Source: JABDQW01 sp942492025 (lineage in GTDB: Bacteria; Pseudomonadota; Gammaproteobacteria; SZUA-229). From it: DNA of 64,000 nt. Below, piece by piece: positions 61,924 through 64,000 of the stretch (positions are counted from its first letter, which is position 1; the number at the start of each line of letters is the position of its first letter). The stretch spans positions 186,001 through 250,000 of the forward strand of contig CALODJ010000001.1 in assembly GCA_942492025.1 (NCBI GenBank). The letters are read 5' to 3'. The notes under the pieces were generated by a model. The model was not told where the DNA came from and ran no database searches. It saw only the letters and a program-made list of their open reading frames with translations. Position numbers and translations under genes: made by a program.

Positions 61924-63375
61924 CTATAGTGTAATAACACGAATCAGGTCGGTACCACCGGCCTGCTGGTGGTGCCCGGCGGTCACGATCAGGGTGCTAC
62001 CGCTACCGGCAAAAACGACCTGCTTCGCCTCCGCAATAGCAAACTCGATGCGGGCCAGGTCAGAGAGTTCGCCCTGGTAGAGAACCGGTATCACACCCCA
62101 GTTCATACACAGCTTTCGAGCGACAATTTGCGAGGATGTGATTGCCAGGATGGGACAGGCAGGGCGGTATTTCGAAACCAGTCGAGAGGAAAACCCGGTC
62201 TCAGTCAGACAGATGATGGCTGCTGCCTGCAGGTTGGCCGCCATGCTGACCGATGCCTGTGCCACTGATTCAGTGACCACATTAGCAGGGTGGGGCTTTA
62301 TCTTCTGCAAGTAACCGTATTCGCTCAGAGCGGCCTCTGCGCGCATGGCGATCGTGGACAGGGTGCGCACCGCTTCCAGCGGATATTTTCCGACAGCCGT
62401 CTCGCCCGAAAGCATGACTGCCGAGGTCCCATCGAGAATGGCATTGGCGACGTCACTCGCTTCAGCGCGGGTCGGTTTCGGGTTGCTTTCCATCGAGGCC
62501 AGCATCTGTGTCGCTGTGATGACGGGCTTGCCGTTGCTGACCGTGGTCCTAATGATGTTCTTCTGCGTGCTTGGTACATCAGCCAGGGGTAGTTCCACCC
62601 CGAGATCGCCACGTGCGACCATGATACCATCGGCTGCTTCGACAATCTCCTCCATATGTGCGACACCAGCGCGGTTCTCAATTTTGGCAATGATGGGAAT
62701 GTTCACCTGACGCTCATCGAGTATTTCACGCATTTTATGTATATCGTCGGCGCTCTGAATGAAGGACGCCGCGATATAGTCGACATCATTTTCTGCAGCA
62801 AAATTGAGTTCCTTTACAATATCATCACGGTTTTCCGGACTCACTGCACTCAGAGCTAACTGTGTTTCGGGCAGGTTGACGCTCTTGGAATTACCCAGCC
62901 TGCCACCATGAACGACGCGGCACCGGATGACGCCATTCTCAACCCGGGTCACCTCCAGTTCGATGGCACCGTCATCCAGCAGGATCGGTGTTCCCTGCCG
63001 GACTTCTTCGAACAGTTTCTGATAGGTGATGGATACTCCGCCGGCATCACCCGGCTTATCATCGGTATACAGGTTGAAGCTTTCACCGGGCGTGAGTAGT
63101 GCAGAATCTTCATGCATCAGGCCGGTTCGAATTTCGATTCCGCGCGTGTCGATCATAATCGCGATGTTTTTCCTGAGCTGGCTTGCTGCCGTGCGAAGAC
63201 GCGTGATCTGTTCCTTGTGGGCAGCGTGTGTGCCGTGAGAGAGATTCAGTCGTGCCACGTTCATGCCCCCCTCGATCATGGACTTGAGCATTCCCGGGGA
63301 GGCGCAGGCGGGCCCGATGGTGGCGACGATCTTTGTTTTTCTGACATGTGTCGGTGTTGATGGCGTGCTGTTCAT
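61924..63375 (-). CDS. pyk: Pyruvate kinase
   Basis: The 483-residue cytoplasmic enzyme transfers phosphate from phosphoenolpyruvate to ADP. It has KTKIVATIGPA at the start, GGMNVARLNLSHG, the substrate-binding ASFIQSADD and IIAKIENRAG (with the catalytic Lys), the MARGDLGVELPL metal site, and PTRAEASDVANAILDGT plus MLSGETAVGKYPLEAV. The C-terminal regulatory domain is complete with TETGFSSRLVSKYRP. Length is normal for bacterial pyruvate kinase. The start is at 63375 on the minus strand. It converges on the giant operon and is divergent from the DsrE-type gene; glycolytic neighbours are not in the window. Confidence 0.97.
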   Translation of the reverse strand: MNSTPSTPTHVRKTKIVATIGPACASPGMLKSMIEGGMNVARLNLSHGTHAAHKEQITRLRTAASQLRKNIAIMIDTRGIEIRTGLMHEDSALLTPGESFNLYTDDKPGDAGGVSITYQKLFEEVRQGTPILLDDGAIELEVTRVENGVIRCRVVHGGRLGNSKSVNLPETQLALSAVSPENRDDIVKELNFAAENDVDYIAASFIQSADDIHKMREILDERQVNIPIIAKIENRAGVAHMEEIVEAADGIMVARGDLGVELPLADVPSTQKNIIRTTVSNGKPVITATQMLASMESNPKPTRAEASDVANAILDGTSAVMLSGETAVGKYPLEAVRTLSTIAMRAEAALSEYGYLQKIKPHPANVVTESVAQASVSMAANLQAAAIICLTETGFSSRLVSKYRPACPILAITSSQIVARKLCMNWGVIPVLYQGELSDLARIEFAIAEAKQVVFAGSGSTLIVTAGHHQQAGGTDLIRVITL

Positions 63376-63637
63376 GACGGAGATGTGCCCTTTATGTCCT
63401 GGGTTTTCTGGATTTTCTGAAAATGTACCGTATTTTACTGCTTAATTGACAACCTTGCCTGAGAAAACGCGATCAATCTGTATCTGTTCGCAGAAATAAC
63501 ATTTTTTCCACAAAAGATACTTCAATCGTTATCGGGGTTGGAAATGATTTTAGTCCTTGCAGTCTGGCAGTGATTACGCGGTTGAATCCTTGTACAATGA
63601 ACACATCAATCATTGCCCTGATATGAGGAGGTGCAGT

Positions 63638-64000
63638 ATGTCACAAGTCCCGCGCTGGCTATCAAGCGTTTTTGCGCTGCTGATGGTATCGATGTTCTGC
63701 GCCACTGTATTAGCAGAAGATACCAACGATGAAGCGGATGAGACCGTTAAAGTGGTTTACCACGCTGATTTCAGCGATCCACGGCGTTTCAGTGCAATGT
63801 TGACCAGTATCAACAACATGGTGACCTACTATCAGGATGAACTGATAGAGTATGACGTTAGAATTGTATTCGTATCACATGGTATCCGCTTTCTGACCAA
63901 TGACAAACTCGAAAACACAGCATTCAGCAGCGATACGGAACTTGAACAACGCAGAGACAATCTGCGAGGGCGATTGAGTTCATTGCAGGATGTTCAGGAC
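63638..64000 (+). CDS. Exported DsrE-family protein (partial, runs off the window)
   Basis: ATG 63638 follows a perfect AGGAGGT (63626-63632). The frame is open to the last base (121 codons). It has a signal peptide (1-26, ending VLAEDTND), then 'VKVVYHADFSDPRRFSAML' and INNMVTYYQDELIEYDVRIV with FVSHGIRFLTND. This fits the DsrE/F-like fold (strand, helix, 'N.l' and 'vv.hg.Gi..L'), of which periplasmic members occur next to sulfur or respiratory genes. The downstream C-terminus is not visible, so the catalytic Cys seen in DsrE cannot be checked. Confidence 0.8.
   Translation, partial: MSQVPRWLSSVFALLMVSMFCATVLAEDTNDEADETVKVVYHADFSDPRRFSAMLTSINNMVTYYQDELIEYDVRIVFVSHGIRFLTNDKLENTAFSSDTELEQRRDNLRGRLSSLQDVQD

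Overview
The window looks like chromosome of a mid-GC gammaproteobacterium. The evidence is a Gram-negative envelope gene set (lipoproteins, OmpA and beta-barrel proteins, ExbB/ExbD/TonB-type proteins, a YcbB-type L,D-transpeptidase, a Tat-exported YcbK-type protein), Bat aerotolerance genes, and intergenic spaces full of short palindromic MITE-like repeats. No rRNA, tRNA, CRISPR array, integrase, transposase or phage gene was seen. The genus cannot be named from sequence alone.

Layout. 1-3254: end of a bat operon (tail of a BatA/B-type protein, Q-rich BatC-like TPR protein, BatD) closed by a terminator. 3257-8896: a small STAS-like protein, a degenerate-aldolase/Dabb fusion followed by O-acetylhomoserine sulfhydrylase (metY), a secreted HExxH peptidase, a collapsed phospholipase D lipoprotein gene and a SIMPL-domain protein. 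9385-19565: mostly single genes separated by repeat-rich gaps: a PstS-like binding protein, a TerB-like protein, an HDOD protein, the L,D-transpeptidase, a DUF882 protein, small membrane proteins, a bacterial PH-domain protein and a VOC protein. 19741-22188: an orphan sucrose synthase. 22477-28301: membrane proteins, an SLC13-type permease, a LysE-type exporter, a MetA-type outer-membrane transporter and an EF-hand protein preceded by a perfect FNR-type box. 28685-32358: a four-repeat DUF4397 lipoprotein and an OmpR/EnvZ-type two-component pair.

33169-42786 is a tight nine-gene operon: coiled-coil exported protein, three TPR proteins (two are lipoproteins), a small exported protein, ExbB/TolQ, two ExbD/TolR and a TonB-like protein with an AgmX/PglI C-terminal domain. 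This is the composition of the Glt/Agl-type envelope machines, so it probably couples proton motive force at the inner membrane to something at the outer membrane. After a 674-nt gap carrying a tandem-repeat array come two translationally coupled giant genes (43461-61648): a surface protein of about 4,360 residues built of DUF11-like modules, and a 1,704-residue protein with three OmpA domains and a long beta-rich C-terminus. Together these two transcription units are the best candidate for an undescribed envelope/surface system.

The end of the window holds pyruvate kinase (minus strand) and the start of an exported DsrE-family gene.

At least five families of palindromic interspersed repeats lie between genes. 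One family supplies stop codons and probable terminators to adjacent genes, and one copy is flanked by a clear target duplication.
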